The notes under the pieces are model-generated. The model was not told the DNA's origin. It searched no databases and worked only from the letters and a program-made list of their open reading frames with translations. From positions 1-24,008 of the forward strand of contig JAITJB010000019.1 of the NCBI GenBank assembly GCA_031279155.1: DNA of 24,008 bases. The letters run 5' to 3'. This document shows positions 7,357-13,453 of this stretch, one piece after another (the stretch's first letter is position 1; each line of letters begins with the position of its first letter). This stretch comes from Deltaproteobacteria bacterium (GTDB lineage: Bacteria; Desulfobacterota; Desulfarculia; Adiutricales; Adiutricaceae). A program made the translations under genes and the position numbers.

Positions 7357-8415
7357 TTAAAGCGTATCGTTAACAGAGGCTTCGGCTAAGGTGCGCATCC
7401 AATTGTAGTGGTTGACCGCGCAGTCAATTAGGCCCATGGCCACAGCCGCGCCGCTGCCCTCGCCCAACCAGAGATCGAGATCAAGTAAGGGGGCGAGTTT
7501 TAGGTGATTTAAAACGGCCTGGTGGGCTTTTTCCTTGGAGCGATGTCCGGCGATAAAGTACTTGGAAATGCCAGGTGAGAGTCTTTCGGCTAGTAAGGCG
7601 GCGGCTGCTCCGATAAAGCCGTCAATGACCACGGCAGCTTTCCTGATGGCGCCCCCTAGGTAGACCCCGGTCATGGCGCCGATTTCCAGGCCGCCGACCT
7701 TGGCCAAGATGTCGATGGGATTTTGGGGATCGGGCTTGTTAATTTCTATCGCTCGCTCGATGACCGAAGCTTTGTGACTAATTTTATCAGGGGCTAAGCC
7801 AGAACCCCGGCCAGTAGCCTCCTTTGGCGATAGCCCGGTTAGGATGCTGGCGATGGCCGATGACGGTGTGGTGTTTCCGATACCCATTTCGCCGGCGGAA
7901 ACCAGATCCAGCGGCGGTTGGGATAAGACGACGTCAATACCGGCTAAAATAGACTTATAGGCTTCTTCGTAGGTCATGGCCGGGCCTTGAGCCATATTTT
8001 TGGTGCCATAAGCGATTTTAGCGTCAATGCGTTTGGGGTGAGGCGTAAAATCGTAGTTAATACCCACGTCCAAAAGTAAGACGTTAGCCCCAACGGTTTT
8101 ACCGATAGAGGTTATGGCCCCGCCGCCCTCCTGGAAATTGGCTATCTGCTGGCGGGTGACGTCTTTGGGGTACGGGCTGACCCCTTCGGCCACCACCCCG
8201 TGGTCTGCGGCGCAGACCACGATGAGCTTACTAGCCGATCTCGGGTGGAGGCTGTTTTGGATGGAGCACAATTGAATAGCCAATTCCTCCAAGCGGCCCA
8301 GAGAGCCCCTAGGTTTGGCCAGATCGCTCTCCCTTTGGGCGGCGATGGCGGCCAGAGCCATGTTGGGCGGAGTAATTTGGCTTAAGTGGGCTTTAAGCTT
8401 TTCTTCGAAGTTCAA
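7357..8415 (-). CDS. cobT: Nicotinate-nucleotide-dimethylbenzimidazole phosphoribosyltransferase CobT
   Basis: CobT transfers phosphoribose from nicotinate mononucleotide to the lower-ligand base (5,6-dimethylbenzimidazole or a related base), giving the alpha-ribazole phosphate used in cobalamin nucleotide-loop assembly. The 352-aa length is normal. Visible signatures: DLAKPRGSLGRLEELA, the AADHGV segment, GEMGIGNTTPSSAIAS (about 175-190), EIGAMTGVYLGGAIRKAAVV, and WLGEGSGAAVAM with the catalytic-type Glu at 319. It starts at a TTG (8415) with AAGGA 6 nt upstream, 24 bp after the gap stop codon, so the two form an operon. No cobalamin riboswitch precedes it; the two riboswitches in this window are 4 kb away. 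Confidence 0.94.
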   Translation of the reverse strand: MNFEEKLKAHLSQITPPNMALAAIAAQRESDLAKPRGSLGRLEELAIQLCSIQNSLHPRSASKLIVVCAADHGVVAEGVSPYPKDVTRQQIANFQEGGGAITSIGKTVGANVLLLDVGINYDFTPHPKRIDAKIAYGTKNMAQGPAMTYEEAYKSILAGIDVVLSQPPLDLVSAGEMGIGNTTPSSAIASILTGLSPKEATGRGSGLAPDKISHKASVIERAIEINKPDPQNPIDILAKVGGLEIGAMTGVYLGGAIRKAAVVIDGFIGAAAALLAERLSPGISKYFIAGHRSKEKAHQAVLNHLKLAPLLDLDLWLGEGSGAAVAMGLIDCAVNHYNWMRTLAEASVNDTL

Positions 8416-8439
8416 AATTAATCCTTAAAAGTCAGAGGC

Positions 8440-9456
8440 TTAAAGGCCTTTGTCAGCCATTAGGGCGGCTAGATCGCTAACGCGGCAGGAGTACACCCAC
8501 TCGTTGTCAGACCAGCTAATGACCTTGGCCAGGTTGCCGTCGAGCACTTGGCAAAATGGACCGTCGACGATGGACGATAACGGGCAGCCCTTGTAATCCA
8601 TAGAGACCAGACCCTCTTCGTCGTAGCCCATGATGCCCTTAAGAGGACCTTCGGCAGCCTCTTTTAAGGTCTTACGGAGTTCTTCGGTCGTTATCTTCTT
8701 AGGCAAGATAGCCGTAAAATCGACCACCGAGACCGTGGGCGTGGGCACCCGTAGGGATAAGCCGTCAAATTTACCGGCCAATTCCGGGATGACCAGGGCT
8801 AGGGCCTTGGCCGCGCCGGTTGAGGTGGGGATAATGTTTAAAGAAGCCGCCCTGGCCCGCCTTAAGTCTTTGTGCGGCAGATCGAGGATGCGCTGGTCAT
8901 TGGTGAAACTGTGAATGGTGTTCATAAGGCCTTTTTCGATGCCGTAGGCCTTAAAGAGGGCGTAAACCGGGGGCGCCAGGCCGTTGGTGGTGCAGCTGGC
9001 GTTGGAGACAATGAAGTGCTTGGCCGGGTCGTATTTGTCGTGGTTGACGCCTAAAACGATGGTTATGTCCTCATTTTTAGCCGGGGCGCTGATGATGACC
9101 TTTTTGGCGCCGCCGCCATCGATATGGGCCTTGGCTTTCTCGGCTTCGGTGAAGATCCCGGTGGACTCCACGACTAAATCAACTCCCAACGACTTCCAGG
9201 GGATTTCCTTGGGGTCTCTCTTATCGAAGTTTTTGACCTCTTGACCGTTGATGAAAAAGCTGTCGCCCTTGACTTCGACGGTTCCAGGGAAGCGACCGTA
9301 GTTGGAGTCGTATTTCAGAAGGTGGGCGTTGGTTTTAACATCAAAAAGGTCGTTGACCGCGACAACTTTGAGCTTGTCGGGGTGACGCTCGATAATGGCC
9401 TTGACCACTTGGCGACCGATACGACCGAAGCCATTGATGCCGACGTTGATAGTCAT
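8440..9456 (-). CDS. gap: Glyceraldehyde-3-phosphate dehydrogenase, NAD-type
   Basis: Catalyses reversible oxidative phosphorylation of glyceraldehyde 3-phosphate to 1,3-bisphosphoglycerate in glycolysis and gluconeogenesis. The full 338-aa protein begins with GINGFGRIGR (dinucleotide binding). It has VNDLFD with Asp36, which favours NAD over NADP. The active-site stretch SNASCTTNG carries catalytic Cys155, and His182 lies in TIHSFTND. C-terminal SWSDNEWVYSCRV is typical. The residue after CTTN is Gly159 instead of the more usual Cys; this position is not catalytic. AGGAGA stands 6 nt before the ATG. It is the first gene of a gap-cobT operon. A promoter upstream could not be pinned down. Confidence 0.95.
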   Translation of the reverse strand: MTINVGINGFGRIGRQVVKAIIERHPDKLKVVAVNDLFDVKTNAHLLKYDSNYGRFPGTVEVKGDSFFINGQEVKNFDKRDPKEIPWKSLGVDLVVESTGIFTEAEKAKAHIDGGGAKKVIISAPAKNEDITIVLGVNHDKYDPAKHFIVSNASCTTNGLAPPVYALFKAYGIEKGLMNTIHSFTNDQRILDLPHKDLRRARAASLNIIPTSTGAAKALALVIPELAGKFDGLSLRVPTPTVSVVDFTAILPKKITTEELRKTLKEAAEGPLKGIMGYDEEGLVSMDYKGCPLSSIVDGPFCQVLDGNLAKVISWSDNEWVYSCRVSDLAALMADKGL

Positions 9457-9827
9457 AGTTCATCTCCTAAATTAAATGGTTTACAGAAAGGATCCTATGG
9501 AGCCTCCCCGGGTGGTGGCACCTGGCTGATAAGGTATTGACCCGCAAACTAACGTTAATTCCGGGCCGTGTGACTCTCCAAAAAAAGCAAATTTAGCCGA
9601 TAAGATTCTTGGCTCTTAAGAACACCTAAGCCTTTAGGCTGTAACTAGATTCTAACCTAGGAGGGCCAGAATTTCCAGATAAAAAATCATGTTAAAAATA
9701 AAATTATTCTAGATATTTAAGTTCTTTTAATATTAAATTAGTAAAAAAATATAAATTAAAAGTAAGTTCCAAGCTAGCTAAGGCCAGAGGATTGGCCTAG
9801 CCTGCCAGCTCGAGATTGGGGATAAAA

Positions 9828-9977
9828 GGCTTGAGATTTAAAGGCTTAGGACTTAAGGGATTGGTTTAAAGGCCTGAGATTAAAAGGCTTGAGATTTAAA
9901 GGCTTAGGACTTAAGGGCTTGGGACTTAAAGGCTTGGGATTTAAGGGCTTAGGATTTAAAGGCTTGGGGACTTAAAG
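9828..9977. repeat. 15-bp minisatellite, about ten copies
   Basis: Ten consecutive copies of a unit near GGCTTGGGATTTAAA start at 9828, 9843, 9858 (13 bp, worn), 9871, 9886, 9901, 9916, 9931, 9946 and 9961. The two-unit block at 9828-9857 recurs exactly at 9886-9915, suggesting segmental duplication within the array. It sits in the gene-free interval 9457-10143 between divergent gap and the LOG gene, ending 16 bp before the -35 of the LOG promoter. Apart from the promoter and leader listed next, the interval shows only an AT-rich patch (9680-9770). Confidence 0.9.
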
Positions 9978-9992
9978 TAATTAAGATTCTAG

Positions 9993-10020
9993 TTGATAAT
10001 TGGGAAAATTTTGTTATAAT
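9993..10020 (+). promoter_or_regulatory. Sigma-70 promoter for the LOG-transglycosylase operon
   Basis: TTGATA (9993-9998), 16-bp spacer, TATAAT (10015-10020): five of six and six of six consensus positions. Transcription would start near 10027, inside or at the base of the leader hairpin described next. Confidence 0.65.
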
Positions 10021-10091
10021 CGTAATGCCAAGGCCAACTAATGTGAGCTTTTATTTGAGCTAACCAAAGTTGCCTTGGGGCAAATATTACG
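10021..10091 (+). promoter_or_regulatory. Long structured leader of the LOG gene
   Basis: CGTAAT (10021) pairs with ATTACG (10086-10091). Inside it, GCCAAGG pairs with CCTTGGGGC and AAC with GTT, with a small GAGCT-containing top. There is no T-run, so this is not a simple terminator. If transcription starts just after the -10, the outermost pairs are lost from the RNA. An RNA element or a protein-binding DNA palindrome are both possible. Confidence 0.45.
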
Positions 10092-10143
10092 GCTATAACA
10101 AATTTATTTGGCCAAATAACAGATTCTAGGAGGCTCTCGAAAG

Positions 10144-10839
10144 ATGCATGATGGGGACAAATTTAAAGGCGATCATAGGGACTACTTTTTTAACGATCCA
10201 TTTCCGGTAAATTCCTTAGGCCTTAAAGAATCGTGGCGGATGTTTTCGATCATGAGCGAATTTGTCCGAGCTTTTACTATCATGAGCGATGTCGGGCCAT
10301 GCATCAGCATATTTGGATCGGCTAGGAGTCGCCCTGGGGCCAATGATTACGCTATGGCTGAAAAGACAGCTAAACTTTTGGCCGAAAACGGCTTTGGCGT
10401 CATAAGCGGCGGCGGCGGGGGCATTATGGAGGCGGCCAACAAGGGCGCCCATGAAGCCGGCGGGCTATCGATTGGCCTAAATATCGAATTGCCCCACGAG
10501 CAGGTTCCCAACTCCTACGCCAACGTTACGATGAATTTTCACTATTTTTTTATACGAAAAGTTGTCTTTATCAAATATAGCCAAGCCTATATCATCTTTC
10601 CCGGCGGCTTCGGAACCCTTGACGAATTGTTTGAATCCTTAACCTTGATTCAGACGAGGCGCATTAGAACCTTTCCGGCCTTCCTCATGGGCCGGGATTA
10701 CTGGTCTGGTCTTTTGGATTGGATGAAGGAGCGCATGTTGGCTGCCGGTAATATCTCGCCTGAGGATTTGGACATCTTTACCTTAGTCGATGAGCCGGAA
10801 GAAGTAGTCAAGCAAATTAAGCGCTTCCTCGTTCTGTAA
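10144..10839 (+). CDS. LOG family protein (cytokinin riboside phosphoribohydrolase type)
   Basis: A 231-aa Rossmann-fold protein of the TIGR00730/LOG family. These enzymes release a nucleobase from nucleoside 5'-monophosphates; in plants LOG activates cytokinins, while most bacterial members probably act on AMP-like substrates. Signatures: ISIFGSARSRP near 57, GVISGGGGGIMEAANKGA (about 93-110), and PGGFGTLDELFE near 157, which holds the catalytic-site motif PGGxGTxxE. The N-terminal 50 residues precede the usual core. TAGGAGG lies about 10 nt upstream of the ATG. It shares an operon with the lytic transglycosylase 34 bp downstream. A nucleotide-salvage role is inferred from family only. Confidence 0.88.
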   Translation: MHDGDKFKGDHRDYFFNDPFPVNSLGLKESWRMFSIMSEFVRAFTIMSDVGPCISIFGSARSRPGANDYAMAEKTAKLLAENGFGVISGGGGGIMEAANKGAHEAGGLSIGLNIELPHEQVPNSYANVTMNFHYFFIRKVVFIKYSQAYIIFPGGFGTLDELFESLTLIQTRRIRTFPAFLMGRDYWSGLLDWMKERMLAAGNISPEDLDIFTLVDEPEEVVKQIKRFLVL

Positions 10840-10873
10840 GTTTTTTTACCATAAATAAATCGAGGCTTTTATC

Positions 10874-12094
10874 TTGATTATGCTGCCTAAGATTAAATTA
10901 AGCTTAATACTTCCGATAATTACGCTCCTAGCTTTGACCTTGACCGGCTGCGTGGTCTCTGGCCCCAGAGAAAAAGTTCCGCCCATTAGCCAAGAGACTC
11001 CGCCCTCAATAGGCGATCCTTTTGAGGCCAAGCCCCTAACAGGCGTGCCCGAGCCCTTCGCGCGCCTAGCCGGGGCCTTGGTGGCCAGCGGCCTAAATAG
11101 AAGTAAGGTCGTAAGCTTTTTTAATTCCCCTGAGCTTACCTTCAATCCCTCGCCCATGGAAGCCAAGCTAAGGGAGCTTTTTGGCATTTTTTACCGATCC
11201 GATCTAACCCGGGCCGTTCAGGAAAAACTCTGGCAGTTAGGTTATGATGTAACTATCGACAGCCGATATGGGTCAATGACCTCTAAGTTTATTAAACAAT
11301 TTCAAAATGACCACGGCCTTAGCCCTGACGGCCGGGTGACTGACGAACTCAACTTAAGGCTAAAAGTAACCTTAGCCGCCGCCAAGGTCCGCGATCTCGC
11401 GGCCTATAAGCCGCCGCCAACGACGCCGCCCTCGAGATCCCAAACCTATCAGCAGTTTACTAATCAGACGGCCATAAGGGACATCAAGGCTTTCTATGAG
11501 GCTGACCGTCCATTATTTGCCAAGATGGAGGCACGTTTTGGCGTGCCAGGACCCCTCGTAGCCTCCATTATGTGGATCGAAACTGGTTACGGGAGGTTTT
11601 TTGGCCGCAATCGGGCGGCCTTCTCCTTGGCCTCCATGGCCGCCGCCACTGATTACCGATTGGTAGCCTCAAATTTAACCGACATCGATACCAACAATGA
11701 AGCCAGGACCTTTTTGGCTGACTACGCCCAAAAGCGGGGGCGCTGGGCCTTTGGCGAACTAAGGGCCCTTTTGGTCTACGCTTGGGATAACGGCCTAGAC
11801 CCTTCGGTGTTTTTGGGATCAATATACGGGGCCATTGGCTACGGACAATTCATGCCCTCTAACATAGGTAAATTTGCGGTAGATGGCGATGGAGACGGCC
11901 GCATTGATCTCTTCAATAAGGCTGACGCCATCTTTAGCGTCGGTAAATTCCTCGCCGATAGCGGCTGGCGAGGCGACATGAAAGACGAGGAAAAACGCCG
12001 TAAGGTTATCATGCTCTACAACCGAAGCGGGGTCTACGTCAATACGGTTTTGTATGTGGCCTCCATTTTATCTAACCAGAGCCAAGGGATATAA
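10874..12094 (+). CDS. MltB-like lytic murein transglycosylase lipoprotein
   Basis: Cleaves the beta-1,4 bond between N-acetylmuramic acid and N-acetylglucosamine in peptidoglycan, leaving 1,6-anhydro ends. Order in the 406-aa protein: signal peptide with lipobox LTGC (lipidated Cys26), a proline-rich linker, a peptidoglycan-binding type 1 domain (about 110-165, LTRAVQEKLWQLGYDVTIDS with DGRVT), then an MltB-type catalytic domain (about 205-400) with Glu236 in SIMWIETGYG and the conserved GAIGYGQFMPSN and DGDGDG segments. The peptidoglycan-binding domain stands before the catalytic domain; in many MltB relatives it follows. I take the TTG at 10874, since GAGG lies 8 nt before it; the ATG at 10880 is 14 nt away. 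A 36-bp repeat begins inside its last codons. Confidence 0.9.
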   Translation: MIMLPKIKLSLILPIITLLALTLTGCVVSGPREKVPPISQETPPSIGDPFEAKPLTGVPEPFARLAGALVASGLNRSKVVSFFNSPELTFNPSPMEAKLRELFGIFYRSDLTRAVQEKLWQLGYDVTIDSRYGSMTSKFIKQFQNDHGLSPDGRVTDELNLRLKVTLAAAKVRDLAAYKPPPTTPPSRSQTYQQFTNQTAIRDIKAFYEADRPLFAKMEARFGVPGPLVASIMWIETGYGRFFGRNRAAFSLASMAAATDYRLVASNLTDIDTNNEARTFLADYAQKRGRWAFGELRALLVYAWDNGLDPSVFLGSIYGAIGYGQFMPSNIGKFAVDGDGDGRIDLFNKADAIFSVGKFLADSGWRGDMKDEEKRRKVIMLYNRSGVYVNTVLYVASILSNQSQGI

Positions 12095-12199
12095 CCGAGA
12101 TTTATGCCAAGCCAGGGCCAGGGGATATGACCGAGATTTATGTCAAGCCAGGGCCAGGGAATATAATCAAGAACCAAGACATGTGACCGAGATTTATGG
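12081..12199. repeat. 36-bp tandem repeat beginning in the end of the transglycosylase gene
   Basis: Units start at 12081, 12117 and 12153. The first two share GCCA.GGGATAT.ACCGAGA and TTTATG.CAAGCCAG; the third is worn, and a further CCGAGATTTATG piece occurs at 12187. The first unit covers the last four codons and stop of the CDS, so the repeat either grew out of the gene end or replaced it. Confidence 0.8.
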
Positions 12200-12222
12200 A
12201 TAAAACTGGCTAAATTTTTTTC

Positions 12223-12251
12223 TTGACTAAACCACAGACTTTGTGTTACGT
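12223..12251 (+). promoter_or_regulatory. Possible promoter of the tandem riboswitch transcript
   Basis: TTGACT (12223-12228) is a good -35. At 17 bp the -10 would be TTACGT, which is weak. It lies just before the riboswitch, where a promoter is required unless transcription reads through from the transglycosylase gene. Confidence 0.3.
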
Positions 12252-12258
12252 TTTTACC

Positions 12259-12449
12259 GTCAGGTTCGCTTTTCTTTTTTAAAAAAAGAAAGCCCTAAGA
12301 GGGAATCCCGTGTAACTCGGGAGCGGGCCCGCCGCTGTAACCGGTGACAACGAGCTTTTGGCGCCAAGAAGGCGCCGCCACTAACTTTTCAAACGAGTTG
12401 GGAAGGTGTAGCTCGAAGGATGATCCGGGAGCCAGAAGACCTGCCTGAC
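12259..12449 (+). ncRNA. Cobalamin riboswitch 1
   Basis: Conserved pieces in order: CAGGTT near 12261, AGGGAATCCCGTG near 12299, GGGCCCGCCGCTGTAACCGG near 12324, GCCACT near 12377, GGGAAGG (12400-12406), and the B12 box GCCAGAAGACCTGCC (12431-12445). The closing P1 stem is GTCAGG (12259-12264) with CCTGAC (12444-12449). This is a complete adenosylcobalamin-type aptamer. It is followed by alternative hairpins and a terminator, so it would stop transcription when cobalamin is bound. Confidence 0.93.
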
Positions 12450-12473
12450 AGTCATACACGTCCTTCCCCGAGG

Positions 12474-12546
12474 TCCGGGAAGCTGATGCTATTATCAGTT
12501 TAAGTTCCCGGATCCTCCTTATCTATAAGTTGGTTCGGGTTTTTTA
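12474..12546 (+). terminator. Expression platform of riboswitch 1: antiterminator/terminator pair
   Basis: Hairpin A: TCCGGGAA (12474-12481) with TTCCCGGA (12505-12512), plus inner CTGAT/ATCAG. Hairpin B: CCCGGATC (from 12507) with GGTTCGGG (12532-12539), two wobbles, followed by TTTTTT. Both use 12507-12512, so they exclude each other: A would prevent B. B with its T-run is the terminator. Confidence 0.65.
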
Positions 12547-12594
12547 TTGTCTTTTCGCTTTATTGTCTAATTGCCTTTTGTTTTAATGTCGTCG

Positions 12595-12790
12595 GTCTGA
12601 AAAGGGAAACCCCGTGAGAATCGGGTGCGGTCCCGCCGCTGTGACCGGGACGAAATCGGAGGTTGACTTTTCCAAGCTGAAACTGGTCAGAGCTGAAGCT
12701 GGATTATGTCGCAAACCAAAGCCACTGGTCTTAACAGGCCGGGAAGGTGCCGAGAGTAGGAAGAACCGGGAGCCAGAAGACCTTTCGGAC
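12595..12790 (+). ncRNA. Cobalamin riboswitch 2
   Basis: A second aptamer starts 50 nt after the terminator of the first. Visible: AGGGAAACCCCGTG near 12603, GGTCCCGCCGCTGTGACCGG near 12629, GCCACTG (12721-12727), GGGAAGG (12741-12747), and the B12 box GCCAGAAGACCTTTC (12772-12786), which departs from the canonical end CTGCC. P1 is GTCTGAAA (12595-12602) with TTTCGGAC (12783-12790), one wobble. Unlike riboswitch 1 it has almost no sequence between P1 and the GGGAAA segment, so the P2/P3 region is very short. The internal variable arm (12660-12720) is long. Confidence 0.9.
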
Positions 12791-12980
12791 TACATGGGGG
12801 TTGTCGCAAGCACGAGGAACTGCCAGACACCCGCGTACCCTAGGGCAAACGGGACCCCTTGGGTCTTAACCGTTCGGGCGCAACTGCCCCGACTAACCAC
12901 CACCTGCAGTCTCCGGCCCTACCTCCCTGGAACTGACGGGTACGGTCGTTGAGTCGGAAGAGTGGTACACCCGAGCGATA
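12791..12980 (+). ncRNA. Candidate structured RNA domain between riboswitch 2 and its terminator
   Basis: 190 nt of GC-rich sequence with no supported ORF. Possible pairings: CGTACCC (12834-12840) with GGGTACG (12938-12944), enclosing hairpins GACCC/GGGTC (12853-12865), TCGGG/CCCGA (12874-12892) and CAGT-TCC/GGA-ACTG (12907-12935). A competing pairing is GGTTGTCG (12799-12806) with CGACTAACC (12890-12898). It could be an enlarged expression platform or a separate RNA. I found no match to RNase P, tmRNA, SRP or 6S RNA motifs. Confidence 0.4.
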
Positions 12981-13055
12981 AAAGCCCCCGGTGGGTCCGC
13001 CATAGACGGGAAATTCGGCTCTCCCCCCCTTTGGCGGGCTCCGTGGGTTTTTTTT
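12981..13055 (+). terminator. Terminator of riboswitch 2
   Basis: GTCCGCC (12995-13001) pairs with GGCGGGC (13033-13039), one wobble, and outer pairing extends through GG/CC and CCC/GGG. An A-tract stands before it and eight T residues follow (13048-13055). The loop of about 31 nt contains its own small GGGA/TCCC stem. Confidence 0.7.
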
Positions 13056-13126
13056 AACCTGAATTATCTGTGTCCTGATCCTCGGCCCGCAATTATCCAC
13101 CATGGGGTTATTGTAGGCGACAAGTC

Positions 13127-13258
13127 ATGGCCGTCGGCGAGGCTGATTGGCGGCGCACGACTAGACACGTTTTTCAGGCGCTTCTTTTCGTGGCTGAGGC
13201 CTGGGTCAGGGCCCCTGTTCCCGAACCTGGGCCGCGATCGGGAATTTTCCTGGTTTAG
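13127..13258 (+). CDS. Possible 43-aa small protein under riboswitch control
   Basis: An ATG at 13127 opens 43 codons ending in TAG at 13258, four bases before a strong hairpin. The product begins MAVGEADWRR and has a mildly hydrophobic middle (HVFQALLFVAEAWV), then a Pro-rich end. The ribosome site is weak (TAGGCGA about 7 nt upstream). It is the only plus-strand reading frame I can support between the riboswitches and the following terminators. I do not recognise it. It may be a real small protein, the worn remains of a lost gene, or chance within a GC-rich RNA. Confidence 0.25.
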   Translation: MAVGEADWRRTTRHVFQALLFVAEAWVRAPVPEPGPRSGIFLV

Positions 13259-13261
13259 GTA

Positions 13262-13306
13262 ACTAGCCGGCGGGGAGCGGCTCTCCCCCGCCGGCTAGTC
13301 CGGGTT
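13262..13306 (+). terminator. Strong hairpin ending the riboswitch unit
   Basis: ACTAGCCGGCGGGG (13262-13275) pairs perfectly over 14 bp with CCCCGCCGGCTAGT, followed by CCGGGTTTTGG. The T-run is short, so it could also be a REP-like mRNA-stabilising element, but its place right after the possible small ORF suits a terminator. Confidence 0.65.
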
Positions 13307-13368
13307 TTGGTTCTTACTTAAACTCCTTAAATACTAGTCCTTTAGTGATTTGTTTTTTAGGCTCACTT

Positions 13369-13392
13369 AAAAACCCCTTGCGGGTTTTTTTT
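13369..13392. terminator. Rho-independent terminator
   Basis: AAAAACCC pairs with GGGTTTTT around a CTTGC loop, followed by further T residues. The A and T tracts let it work on both strands. It stands between the riboswitch unit and mipA. Confidence 0.75.
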
Positions 13393-13401
13393 ATTAGGCA
13401 C

Positions 13402-13436
13402 AAAAAAACCCGACCTTACGGCCGGGTATTTTTTTC
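13402..13436. terminator. Bidirectional terminator, mipA side
   Basis: ACCCG-A-CC / GG-C-CGGGT around TTAC, with seven A residues before and seven T residues after. On the minus strand it comes 18 bp past the mipA stop codon and runs into T7. Confidence 0.8.
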
Positions 13437-13453
13437 TTTATTCGATTTTTTTT

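Noticed and set aside
9828..9977. CRISPR array
   Set aside because: Units are contiguous 15-mers with no unique spacers, and no cas genes are nearby.
12614..12952. 112-codon open frame on the plus strand
   Set aside because: It lies across riboswitch 2 and the structured domain; the conserved aptamer positions explain the sequence and there is no ribosome site.
12791..12980. Possible RNase P, tmRNA, SRP or 6S RNA
   Set aside because: The diagnostic segments (for example GAGGAAAGTCC of RNase P, or a tRNA-like end with CCA for tmRNA) are absent.
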